Assembly: GCA_038326325.1 (NCBI GenBank)
Contig: JBBQJW010000016.1
Coordinates: 1-64,000, forward strand
DNA from: UBA10324 sp038326325
GTDB lineage: Bacteria; Bacteroidota; Bacteroidia; Chitinophagales; UBA10324
Length of the DNA: 64,000 nucleotides
Direction of reading: 5' to 3'
The position numbers were made by a program, and so were the translations under genes. The notes beneath the pieces were generated by a model. The model was not told the origin of the DNA. It saw nothing but the letters and a program-made list of their open reading frames with translations, and did no database searches. This document shows positions 17,314 to 25,599 of this stretch, piece after piece. The first letter of the stretch is position 1, and the number at the start of each line of letters is the position of its first letter.

Positions 17314-17769
17314 CTAAGGCATTATAATTTTTCCTCCGGCAATTTCAACCAACTCAATCTGAAATATTAAATCGCGACCTGCAAGCGGATGATTTGCATC
17401 CAATACGATTATCTCTGTCTCAATACCAACAATTATTACAGGTACAGGATTTCCCTGCTGATCTTTCATCTGCAAACTCATCCCAAGTTCAGGAACAAAA
17501 TCAGGAGGAAAATTCTCTTTCGGAAAGCGAAGAATCATTTCGTCGTGCGCATGACCATAGGCTTCTATCATCGGAATCTCAACTTTTTTTGATTGACCGA
17601 TTTCCATATCGATAAGTGCATTATCAAATCCAGGAATTACCTGTCCTTCTCCAACTTTAAATTCAAGCGGCTCGCGACCGTTTGATGAATCAAAAGTTTC
17701 GCCGCTTGTTAATGTGCCGTGATAGTGAACTTTCACTGTATCGCCGCTTTGTACTTTTCTCATTTGCAT
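17314..17769 (-). CDS. FKBP-type peptidyl-prolyl isomerase, SlyD-like
   Basis: The 151-residue protein has the split FKBP fold of SlyD: GDTVKVHYHGTLTSGETFDSS, then EGQVIPGFDNALIDMEIGQS, with an insert-in-flap segment (MIEAYGHAHDEMILRFPKEN) and the ending HPLAGRDLIFQIELVEI. It would catalyse proline isomerisation and act as a chaperone in the cytoplasm. The His/Cys-rich metal-binding tail of E. coli SlyD is absent. The frame has ATGs at 17769 and 17763; either may be used. It stands alone, with AT-rich gaps on both sides. Confidence 0.9.
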   Translation of the reverse strand: MQMRKVQSGDTVKVHYHGTLTSGETFDSSNGREPLEFKVGEGQVIPGFDNALIDMEIGQSKKVEIPMIEAYGHAHDEMILRFPKENFPPDFVPELGMSLQMKDQQGNPVPVIIVGIETEIIVLDANHPLAGRDLIFQIELVEIAGGKIIMP

Positions 17770-18028
17770 AATTATGGGTGGAAAAATAAAATTTAATTTG
17801 AGAATATGGAATCACACAGATTCACGCAAATTGTATTAAGGAGCAAAGGAGATTCATAAGAAAATTTTAATACAAGAAAACCAATTGTAGAATTTTCGCA
17901 TTAAAATTTATGATAATTTCAGTTTCTCATTATATAAAGCAAAATGTAAGTTTCAGTATTACACTATTTTTAAAAACAACAAAAAAACGAAGTGTAACAG
18001 ACTAATGGTTCTTGATTTTCATTTTGTG

Positions 18029-21000
18029 TTATTGTTTCACAAACTTCACTACCTGACCTGTTCTTATATTTCTGGCAAGGTAAAGTCCAGAAGCTGATTC
18101 ATCAGGCATAGAAAAATAAAAATTATTTCCCAACTGTATGAACTGAGCAAAAATTTCTCTTCCGAGAATATCTGTAACAATTAAATCTTCAGCATTCACA
18201 CTTCCTGTTATCTCACACATTGAACATGGATTCGGATACACTGAAAATATTTTATTGACCGAAAAATTATTTTCATCTTCCAATCGCAAGGCTGTAGTAA
18301 ATGTCTGAGTAGTGGTCCATCCTAAATTTACAGTGCCGGAAGAGTTGCAATCTGTTCTCATCTTATATTCATAAACTGTATTTGCAATTAACCCGGTTAA
18401 GTTTTTTGTAACAGTTGGTGCAAGAACAGTTTTTGTTGTCCATGCGGTTGTTCCCTGTTTTCTGTTTTGAATGCGATATTGATATGCACAAACATTTCCA
18501 GCCCAACTTACAGTTGAAGATGTTTGAGTTATTCCTGCAACAGAAATATTGGTGGGCTTTGCACACGAACATATTGTAGTAAAAGTTTGAATGTATGAAT
18601 AGGCTGAAGCAATTGTTCCCGCAGTGTTACAGTCAGTTCTTATATGAAATTCATAAGTAGTAAGTTCAGTTAAACTGACTAATATTTTTGTAAGAATGGG
18701 AGCGTTTACTGTTTTTGTTATCCATGCAGTTGCACCCTGGACGCGATATTGAACGCGATACTTTGCTGCACAATCATTACCAATCCATGAAATGGTTGCG
18801 CCTGTTCCTGTAATGCTTCCTGCAGAAATATTTGTTGGTGTTGCACAGGTTGAAACTGATACACTTAAAGTTTGAGAAGGAGAAGTGCCGCAAGAATTAT
18901 TTGCAACAACTGAAATTGTTCCTCCAGTGGTTCCAGTAGTAACTGAAATGGAATTAGTGGTTGAAGCACCTGACCATCCAGCAGGTAAAGTCCATGTATA
19001 AGATGATGCACCGGTAACAGCAGATATACTGTATGTTCCTAAAACACTCATGCAAACAGTATTTAATCCTGAAATACTTCCGGGTTGCGCAGGTATTCCT
19101 CCCGGACAAGTCAGGACTGTAACGGTCACATCTTTTGTTGTCATGTGCAGATCATCGAAGGCGCGCAAAGTAAAAGTGTAGGAACCCGCTGTTGTTAATC
19201 CGCTCACATCTGTTACAGCTAATCCCTGATGATTGAAGATAGGATGTGTACCTGAGGGAACTGTTTTCACTACCCACCAGTATCGGAGCAAATCGCCATC
19301 AGGGTCACTGGTATTGGCCACAATATGAGTTGAACTAACGGGCAATGTCATTGAAGAAGGAGTTGGTGTAATTACTCCAATCACAGGTGCTGAACTTGCA
19401 GGATGAACAGTGCATTTAATAATCGCTGTCAGGTCAGGATGCCCTGGATTTAAAACATTGATTCGGAAAACATAATCACCCGCAATAGTCATGTTTGTAA
19501 CAGTAGCACGAAGACTCACATAGATATAAGTTGTCGCACTGAGTGTGATGTTTGCTCCAGCAGGTTGACTCACTAAACTCCATGTTCCTTGTCCGGTGAA
19601 ATTACTGTTTGCCAGATCGGAGATACCAGTCTGAACTGTTACACCTGATGTTGGCAATTCAATATTAGCATGAGTTGTATCGGTGGGATCACCAAACACC
19701 AGACCATATGGAGTTGCAATCCTGAATCCTGTTTGCCCCAGCACGGGTTGGGGATTGGCTGCATACACAACGAGGTAAACTTTTTTAGAAGAAGTATTTG
19801 CTCCATCCAGTACATCAATATTGAAAATATATGTTCCAGCAACAGATAATCCGCTTACAGAAGTCGAAGCAGCATTTTGCGAAGCAAGTGCAATTGAATT
19901 TGCACCGGCAGGGTGACTGAATACTGTCCAATGATAAGTAAGAGTATTCGCCTCTGCATCACTTGCATTTGCTGTTAGTGTTGCGGTTGATGTTGGAAGA
20001 ACCAGATAACCGGGGCTTGTCGTCCAGGTCATAATATCAGGTGCGTGATTCGGACCCGTGTAAGGATAAAGTGTTGTTACAGTTCCGCCACCATTTGCTG
20101 TAACAGTAAGTGTTCCACCTGCACCAACAGTTTGCAGTCCGGCTTCAGTAAAGAATGTTGCACCAGCCGCTGCATACGAAAGCCCGTAAGTTCCCTGCGG
20201 TAATCCGGTAAGTGTAACAGTATGAGTTGAAGAAGTATTGTCAATGATTGTTGTTATGGTTCCTGCTTTTGTAAAAGCTAAAACATGAAGTAGCGTATCA
20301 TTGGATGTAGTTTGAATTCGTGTTGAGCCGGGTGTTACATAGTGTATCACCTGATGCAAGCGAATGAAAGTACCTGAAGGCAAGAAGGTTGTTAGTCCAC
20401 TGTTGTTCACGAGTGTGTTAGATGAACTGTATGCAACTTCCCAGTAAGAAACACCACCGAGAATCATATCACTATAGAGTTCATCGAATGTTGGACTCGC
20501 CATTTCAGTTTGCGCAGTAGTAATACCAAGTGTTCCTGCATAGTCGCGGATGTAAGAACGATATGGATCAGCAGTTCCGTAATTGTGATACGACAACCGA
20601 CCAACCCATGGCCACAAGTCAGCATCTGATTGAACAGGAGTAATAAGATTCCAGTCTGTTTGCGGAGCAACTGCTTCCGCAAATTGTGATTTGGTAATAA
20701 GTCCGTGAGAAACCAATCGTGGTCCCAGTGCTTTTATATCATCAGCAAGAATAGTGGAAGTGATTAATCCGGATGGCTCATTATAAATAACAGCGTAATT
20801 TATGTTGATGCCGTAAGTGTTCTTCATATATAATGCACTCCCCCATATTTGTTGCGCGCGCTCACCCGGATTATACATTACCCAGGGTTTCTGATCAGTA
20901 GCATGTGTTGGATAACCGGGGCTTGAATAAAAAGATGGCTGATATCCTTTCGCAACAATTTTATTTTTGATATAGACTAAGTAATTTCCCATTGTTACAG

Positions 21001-21337
21001 GCAAAGTATTCGATTGAAATTTTGCCCAGTTCAAACTGTCACAGTCGCCATTGTCAGTCGCTGTTCCATCCACGCGCGGACCAACTTCCCATGTTCGTGA
21101 ACCTGTGAGCCCCAAATCATCAATAAGATAATCGAGATACTGATAATTGACAGGATTTGCGATGGAAGAATCCTACATTGAGTAAGCACCCTGAGTGCCG
21201 CCAAGAATTCCGCCTCCATGTCCCCATCCGGTAATGGTTTGATATTGTACAGCGGAATTTACTGAAACATTATCCTGAGCAAAAGTGCATTTAACACCAA
21301 GAGTCAGAGAAAAAAGAATGAGCGGCAGTGATTTCAT
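18029..21337 (-). pseudogene. Large secreted clan GH-A (GH30-like) glycosidase with T9SS domain, interrupted by an amber codon
   Basis: An ATG at 21337 opens a frame with a signal peptide ending TFAQ and the GH30-like N-terminus VQYQTITGWGHGGGILGG. Codon 55 is TAG (21175-21173). The same frame then continues for 1047 codons. Restored length is 1101 residues. Likely catalytic acid/base is E187 (YNEPSG) and likely nucleophile E278 (TAQTEM). PKD/Ig-like domains follow, then two Fn3 domains similar to those at 3991, and a T9SS tail (VYPNPCSMCEI). The next in-frame ATG (21115) would lack signal peptide and first strands, so the gene is broken unless the stop is read through or is a sequencing error. 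The substrate is probably a polysaccharide. Confidence 0.82.
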
Positions 21338-21462
21338 TGTCGATTTAAAATTTGTTAATCGTAAAACTATTTATCTTCTGCTGAATTATGAGCTATTGAA
21401 TATTTAATTCTTACTGAATCATTTTGATTAAATCCTTTCCAAGAAAAAACAATTGTTAATCT

Positions 21463-22764
21463 TCACAAAATATTTCTAATCGCTTCGGTTTTCAATAACA
21501 CTTCCTCCAATTCATTTTGCGCATCAGAATCTATAGTGATTGCGCCACCTGCTGAAAAGGATAAATACTTTTTTGCTTCGTCATAAAAAATACTTCTGAT
21601 AACAACATTGAAATCGAAATTATTATCCGGAGAAAAATAGCCGACTGTACCCGAAAATAAACTGCGCTTTGAATTTTCCAGTTCATCAATCAATTGCATC
21701 GCTCTGATTTTGGGTGCGCCAGTCATGCTTCCCATTGGGAAAGCATTTTTAATTGAGTCAGTAACTGTCACTTCATTTCTCAATTCCCCACTCACCGTTG
21801 AAATCATCTGATGTACGCGCGGATAAGAATAAATTCCGAAGAGTTCTTCAACCGTTACAGTTCCTGGTTTGCAGCTTCTTGATAAATCATTTCGCACCAA
21901 ATCAACAATCATTACATTCTCTGCTCTGTCCTTTTCACTTTTGAATAATTGCTCCCTAAGGTTTTTATCCGTCGATTCATCTTCACTTCTTTTTATAGTT
22001 CCTTTAATAGGTTGGGAGACAACTTTATTTCCCTTCTTTGATATAAATCGTTCAGGACTTGCGCACAACAAAAACTTATTATTGAGTTTATAAAAAGAGG
22101 AAAAAGGTGCAGGCGATTTTTCGTTCAACTGAAAATATAACTGTAACGGATTGCACGAATAATTCTCACAATAAAACTCCTGACACAGATTCAATTCATA
22201 AACATCTCCTTGCCGGATATATTCCTTTACCCTTTCAACTTTTTGCAAATAATCTTTTTCACTCATTCTGTTTTTTATCTCGGGAGAAGAAGCAGAATAT
22301 GTTTCAGTAATTTCAATAGAATTTATTTCTTCAAATATTTTCTCTGCTTCCTTTCCAGCGGCAGAAATTTCAACTGAAGTTCCATTCAACCGAATTAAAA
22401 TTTCAGGAGAAAAAAAATGGAGTTGAGGGAATTTTATTTGCGCCACATTTTTCGAATGCAGTTTTTCGATTTCATTTTTCACATCGTAACTGATGAAACC
22501 AAATTTCCATCCCTCATTCTCTTCAATAAATTTCTGTAAAGAGGAAAAGCAATTTTCACTTACAGAAACTTCCTTTGCTACTCCCGCAGCCAATAAAAAT
22601 TCTTCCTGGTGATGAAGATGGTTGGTATATTGATTATTGTCGAGGCAGCAAACTACTTTATACTGTTGCGCCCATTGAAGTGCTTTCTTTTTAAAAAGAA
22701 TTATATCTGATATAAAAAAACAAGCGGCAACTCTTACTGTAACAGAATTGCCGCTTGCTTGCAT
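21463..22764 (-). CDS. pabB: Aminodeoxychorismate synthase component I (PabB-like)
   Basis: The roughly 433-residue protein belongs to the chorismate-utilising family. It has QPIKGTIKR, whose lysine is typical of PabB, then ENVMIVDLVRNDLSR, MGSMTGAPKIRAMQLID and FSGTVGYFSPDNNFDFNVVIRS. It would convert chorismate to aminodeoxychorismate for folate synthesis. A TrpE role is less likely, given PIKGT and the lack of trp neighbours. The start could be ATG at 22764 or GTG at 22779. The first 15 codons from 22764 overlap a 10-base-stem hairpin with a following T tract. It lies 3 bases after the stop of the acidic-tail protein gene, and a glutaminase partner is not seen. Confidence 0.85.
   Translation of the reverse strand: MQASGNSVTVRVAACFFISDIILFKKKALQWAQQYKVVCCLDNNQYTNHLHHQEEFLLAAGVAKEVSVSENCFSSLQKFIEENEGWKFGFISYDVKNEIEKLHSKNVAQIKFPQLHFFSPEILIRLNGTSVEISAAGKEAEKIFEEINSIEITETYSASSPEIKNRMSEKDYLQKVERVKEYIRQGDVYELNLCQEFYCENYSCNPLQLYFQLNEKSPAPFSSFYKLNNKFLLCASPERFISKKGNKVVSQPIKGTIKRSEDESTDKNLREQLFKSEKDRAENVMIVDLVRNDLSRSCKPGTVTVEELFGIYSYPRVHQMISTVSGELRNEVTVTDSIKNAFPMGSMTGAPKIRAMQLIDELENSKRSLFSGTVGYFSPDNNFDFNVVIRSIFYDEAKKYLSFSAGGAITIDSDAQNELEEVLLKTEAIRNIL
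22714..22757 (-). terminator. Hairpin plus T tract overlapping the 5' end of pabB, motif in loop
   Basis: CAAGCGGCAA (22721-22730) and TTGCCGCTTG (22748-22757) are perfect 10-base arms. On the minus strand the stem is followed directly by TTTTTTTAT. The 17-base loop contains TGTAACAG (22738-22745). It has the form of a rho-independent terminator for the upstream acidic-tail gene, yet lies inside the pabB reading frame, so it may act as an attenuator. Confidence 0.65.
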
Positions 22765-22781
22765 TTTATTTTTATTCACAA

Positions 22782-23018
22782 CTACAAATCATCATCGTCA
22801 TCATCATCGTCATCAGTGAGTTTTGTAAAATCATCATCCAAATCAAAATCTTCCTCTACTTCAAAGTTTGCGTCATCTAAATCTTCATCATCATCCTGTT
22901 TCTTTTTAGTTGCTGGTTTTGATGGAGATGCACCTGATTTCTTTTTAGCGCCTGAAGGTTCTGCTTTCTTCGGAGTTGCGCTCTTAGCCGAAGATTTGTT
23001 GGTAGAAGGTTTTTTCAT
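22782..23018 (-). CDS. Small Lys/Ala-rich protein with acidic C-terminal tail
   Basis: From the ATG at 23018 the product has 78 residues. The first half is rich in Lys, Ser, Ala and Pro (KKPSTNKSSAKSATPKK), like a histone H1 tail. The second half is strongly acidic and ends in a run of nine Asp plus Leu. A farther ATG at 23072 would add 18 residues and is less likely. No catalytic domain is visible. Similar small basic/acidic proteins are common in Bacteroidota and are sometimes called histone-like, so a DNA- or RNA-associated role is plausible but unproven. It is followed within 3 bases by the pabB frame and by the motif-bearing hairpin. Confidence 0.7.
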   Translation of the reverse strand: MKKPSTNKSSAKSATPKKAEPSGAKKKSGASPSKPATKKKQDDDEDLDDANFEVEEDFDLDDDFTKLTDDDDDDDDDL

Positions 23019-23092
23019 TTTTGTGTTCTGATGATTGTGGGGTAAAATTTGAAACTGTTTTCCAATGTTCAAAATTTTTTTTCAATTATTTT

Positions 23093-24376
23093 TTAGCGGG
23101 CCAGATTTTTATCCAGCACCACTAATTGTTCTCTTCCCGGTCCGGTTGAGAGCAAAGCGACTTTCACTCCCGATTTTTTTTCTACATACTCAATATAATT
23201 TTTCAAACTACCTGAAACTTCTTCCCTGTTTTTTATTGATTCAATTTCTTTCCCCCAACCTTTCATTGAATCATAAACGGGTTTCACCTCGCTATCGCAC
23301 AGGTCGTAAGGAATTCCTTCCGAATTTTTTCCATTCAGATTATATGAATCACAAACTTTTATTTCATCAAAAACTTTAAGCACATCTGCTTTCGTAATAA
23401 TTAAATGTGTAACACCATTCAGCATAATCACATAGCGAAGGGCAGGCATGTCCATCCAGCCGCAACGGCGCGGGCGACCTGTAGTAGAACCAAATTCTTT
23501 TCCTTCATTGCGCATCATATCGCCATCGCTATCTAACAACTCAGTGGGAAAAGGTCCGCTACCCACGCGAGTGCAATATGCTTTTGTGATTCCGAAAACA
23601 TTGCGAATGTGATTTGGAGAAATCCCCAAACCTGTGCAAGCACCTGCTGTAAGTGTGTTTGAAGATGTGACGAAAGGATAAGTTCCAAAATCAATATCGA
23701 GCATTGAACCTTGCGCGCCTTCTGCCAAAACATTTTTATTCAACTTCAACATATCATTGATAAAATATTCTCCATCCACCAATTTGAAAGAACGAATGCA
23801 CTCAATGCCTTCAAAAAAATCTTTTTCCATCGAAGGAATATCGTGCTTGTAATCATATTGCTTCAAAAGCTGATAATGCTTTTCGAGCAACTGCTTGTAC
23901 TTGTCTTTGAAATTCGGTTTTTCAATATCGCCCACACGCAAACCATTGCGCCCCGTTTTGTCCATGTATGCAGGACCGATTCCTTTTAATGTCGAACCGA
24001 TTTTAGAAATTCCCTTATGTGCTTCCGAAGCAGCGTCAAGCGCACGATGCGACGGAAGAATTAAATGTGCCTTGCGTGAAATGAAAAGTGTTTTATGTGC
24101 ATCAACACCAACTGCTTTCAATCCTTCAATTTCTTTTTGAAATGTAACAGGGTCAATCACCACTCCGTTGCCAATGAGATTCTGACAACCTGCATTGAAA
24201 ATTCCGGATGGGATCGTGTGTAACACAAATTTTTTTCCGTTAATATTTAAAGTGTGTCCCGCATTGGGTCCGCCCTGAAAGCGCGCCACTAAATCATAAT
24301 GTGGTGCGAGATAGTCAACTACTTTTCCTTTTCCTTCGTCGCCCCACTGCAACCCGAGTAATACATCAATTGGCAT
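23093..24376 (-). CDS. purA: Adenylosuccinate synthetase
   Basis: The 427-residue enzyme joins IMP and aspartate using GTP, the first committed step to AMP. The family signature GLQWGDEGKGKVVDYLA is at residues 8-24. Other PurA segments are present: GGPNAGHTL, GIGPAYMDK, EGAQGSMLDIDFGTYPFVTSS and TTGRPRRCGWMD. Length is normal and it is cytosolic. The gap to the small acidic-tail gene is 74 bases. One TGTAACAG word (24143) lies in the coding sequence, showing that the word is not confined to secreted proteins. Confidence 0.96.
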   Translation of the reverse strand: MPIDVLLGLQWGDEGKGKVVDYLAPHYDLVARFQGGPNAGHTLNINGKKFVLHTIPSGIFNAGCQNLIGNGVVIDPVTFQKEIEGLKAVGVDAHKTLFISRKAHLILPSHRALDAASEAHKGISKIGSTLKGIGPAYMDKTGRNGLRVGDIEKPNFKDKYKQLLEKHYQLLKQYDYKHDIPSMEKDFFEGIECIRSFKLVDGEYFINDMLKLNKNVLAEGAQGSMLDIDFGTYPFVTSSNTLTAGACTGLGISPNHIRNVFGITKAYCTRVGSGPFPTELLDSDGDMMRNEGKEFGSTTGRPRRCGWMDMPALRYVIMLNGVTHLIITKADVLKVFDEIKVCDSYNLNGKNSEGIPYDLCDSEVKPVYDSMKGWGKEIESIKNREEVSGSLKNYIEYVEKKSGVKVALLSTGPGREQLVVLDKNLAR

Positions 24377-24469
24377 TAATTGAAATTTTTGTATTGATAA
24401 TTTGAGTCGCCGAAATTGCTGTTGAACATTGAGAAAACAAAACTTTAGTTACAAACAATAAGAGCAATT

Positions 24470-24495
24470 AAAAGTGAAAAACTAAAAGTGAAAAA
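24470..24495. repeat. AAAAGTGAAAA-type repeat
   Basis: AAAAGTGAAAAACTAAAAGTG is a short direct repeat at the 3' end of the glycosylase gene, related in theme to the GAAGAGTGAAAA family. Confidence 0.4.
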
Positions 24496-24509
24496 TCGCT
24501 TCAGTAATT

Positions 24510-25112
24510 CTAAAATTCTCCATCCTTCCATCTCCACAAATACATGCAAGCATAAGTTCTGTAAGGACTCCATGATTCAGAAATCTTTTTCATCCGTACT
24601 GCTAATTTTTTCTTGTTGGAAGTTTTTATTCCGTAAAGCGCAATCATTGCCTGCTGAATGCCGAGGTCATCAACAGCAAACACATCTTCTCTTCCGAGTG
24701 TAAACATCAATAACATTTCTACTGTCCATCGGCCGACTCCTTTAATTTCAGTGAGATATTCAATCACCTCTTCATTGGTTAATTTATCGAGATGTTTAAA
24801 ATCCATTCCTTTTTCCATTGCGAAGCGCGCAACATTATGAATGTAATTTGCTTTTGCATTTGATAATCCGATTGAGCGAAGTGTTTCGAAAGGTGTTTCA
24901 ATAATTTGTTGCGGTGTTGGAATTTTTCCTTTATACAATTCAAGAAATCGCTGACGGAAAACATCAGCAACTTTTGTTGAAAGTTGTTGCGATAAAATGG
25001 ATGAGCATAATAAAAAGCAAACATGCTTTCGCTTATTCAATTCGAGTGCACCAATTTTTTTAACAACCGGTTTTAATTTTAAATCTTTCGATAAGTGTTT
25101 TCGGTAAGGCAT
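24510..25112 (-). CDS. AlkA-type DNA-3-methyladenine glycosylase
   Basis: The 200-residue HhH-GPD protein removes alkylated bases from DNA. The core runs from CFLLCSSILSQQLS through the helix-hairpin-helix TEIKGVGRWTVEMLLMFTLG (about 121-140). The catalytic Asp is D149 in VFAVDDLGIQQA. There is no 4Fe-4S cluster, so it is AlkA-like, not Nth/MutY-like. It lacks the N-terminal domain of E. coli AlkA, as in many short bacterial forms. It begins 4 bases after the Fur-family gene and is probably in one operon with it and rsh. Confidence 0.88.
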   Translation of the reverse strand: MPYRKHLSKDLKLKPVVKKIGALELNKRKHVCFLLCSSILSQQLSTKVADVFRQRFLELYKGKIPTPQQIIETPFETLRSIGLSNAKANYIHNVARFAMEKGMDFKHLDKLTNEEVIEYLTEIKGVGRWTVEMLLMFTLGREDVFAVDDLGIQQAMIALYGIKTSNKKKLAVRMKKISESWSPYRTYACMYLWRWKDGEF

Positions 25113-25116
25113 TCAG

Positions 25117-25584
25117 CTATGCAGATTTATTTAATCTCTTCTTCTCACAACTTTCGCACAATCCGTATAAAATCAAAGTGTGATTATCAATTTTAAATTT
25201 CAGCAACTCACCCATCTTGGTTGTGATTTGATATATGCGCGGGTCGCAAAACTCAACCACCTTGTGACAGTCTTTGCAAATAATATGGTCGTGCTGACGG
25301 AAGCCAAATGATTTTTCATAGAGCGCCTGATTATTATCGAACTGATGTTTTTTTACCAACTGACAATTCGTTAACAGTTCAAGCGTATTATAAACTGTTG
25401 CGCGACTGATATGATGTTCCTTCTTTATTAAATCCTGAAATAATTTTTCAGCATCGAAGTGGTCGTGCCTTTTATAAATCTCCTCAAGAATAGTGTAACG
25501 CTCGGGTGTTTTTCGCTGTTTGTTTTCTTCCAGATACTGAGTAAAAAACTCTGTAACCTGTTTTAATAATTCCTTCTGCTTCAT
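25117..25584 (-). CDS. Fur-family transcriptional regulator
   Basis: The 155-residue protein has an N-terminal winged helix (ISRATVYNTLELLTNCQLVKKH) and a C-terminal metal-binding half with HDHIICKDCHKVVEF and a second CxxC pair (CESC near the end). The two CxxC pairs imply a structural zinc site. It could sense iron (Fur), peroxide (PerR) or zinc (Zur); the sequence alone does not decide. It starts 15 bases after rsh and ends 4 bases before the glycosylase gene, indicating cotranscription. katG, a common PerR/Fur target, lies 16 kb away. Confidence 0.88.
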   Translation of the reverse strand: MKQKELLKQVTEFFTQYLEENKQRKTPERYTILEEIYKRHDHFDAEKLFQDLIKKEHHISRATVYNTLELLTNCQLVKKHQFDNNQALYEKSFGFRQHDHIICKDCHKVVEFCDPRIYQITTKMGELLKFKIDNHTLILYGLCESCEKKRLNKSA

Positions 25585-25599
25585 AAAATTCCTCCAATA

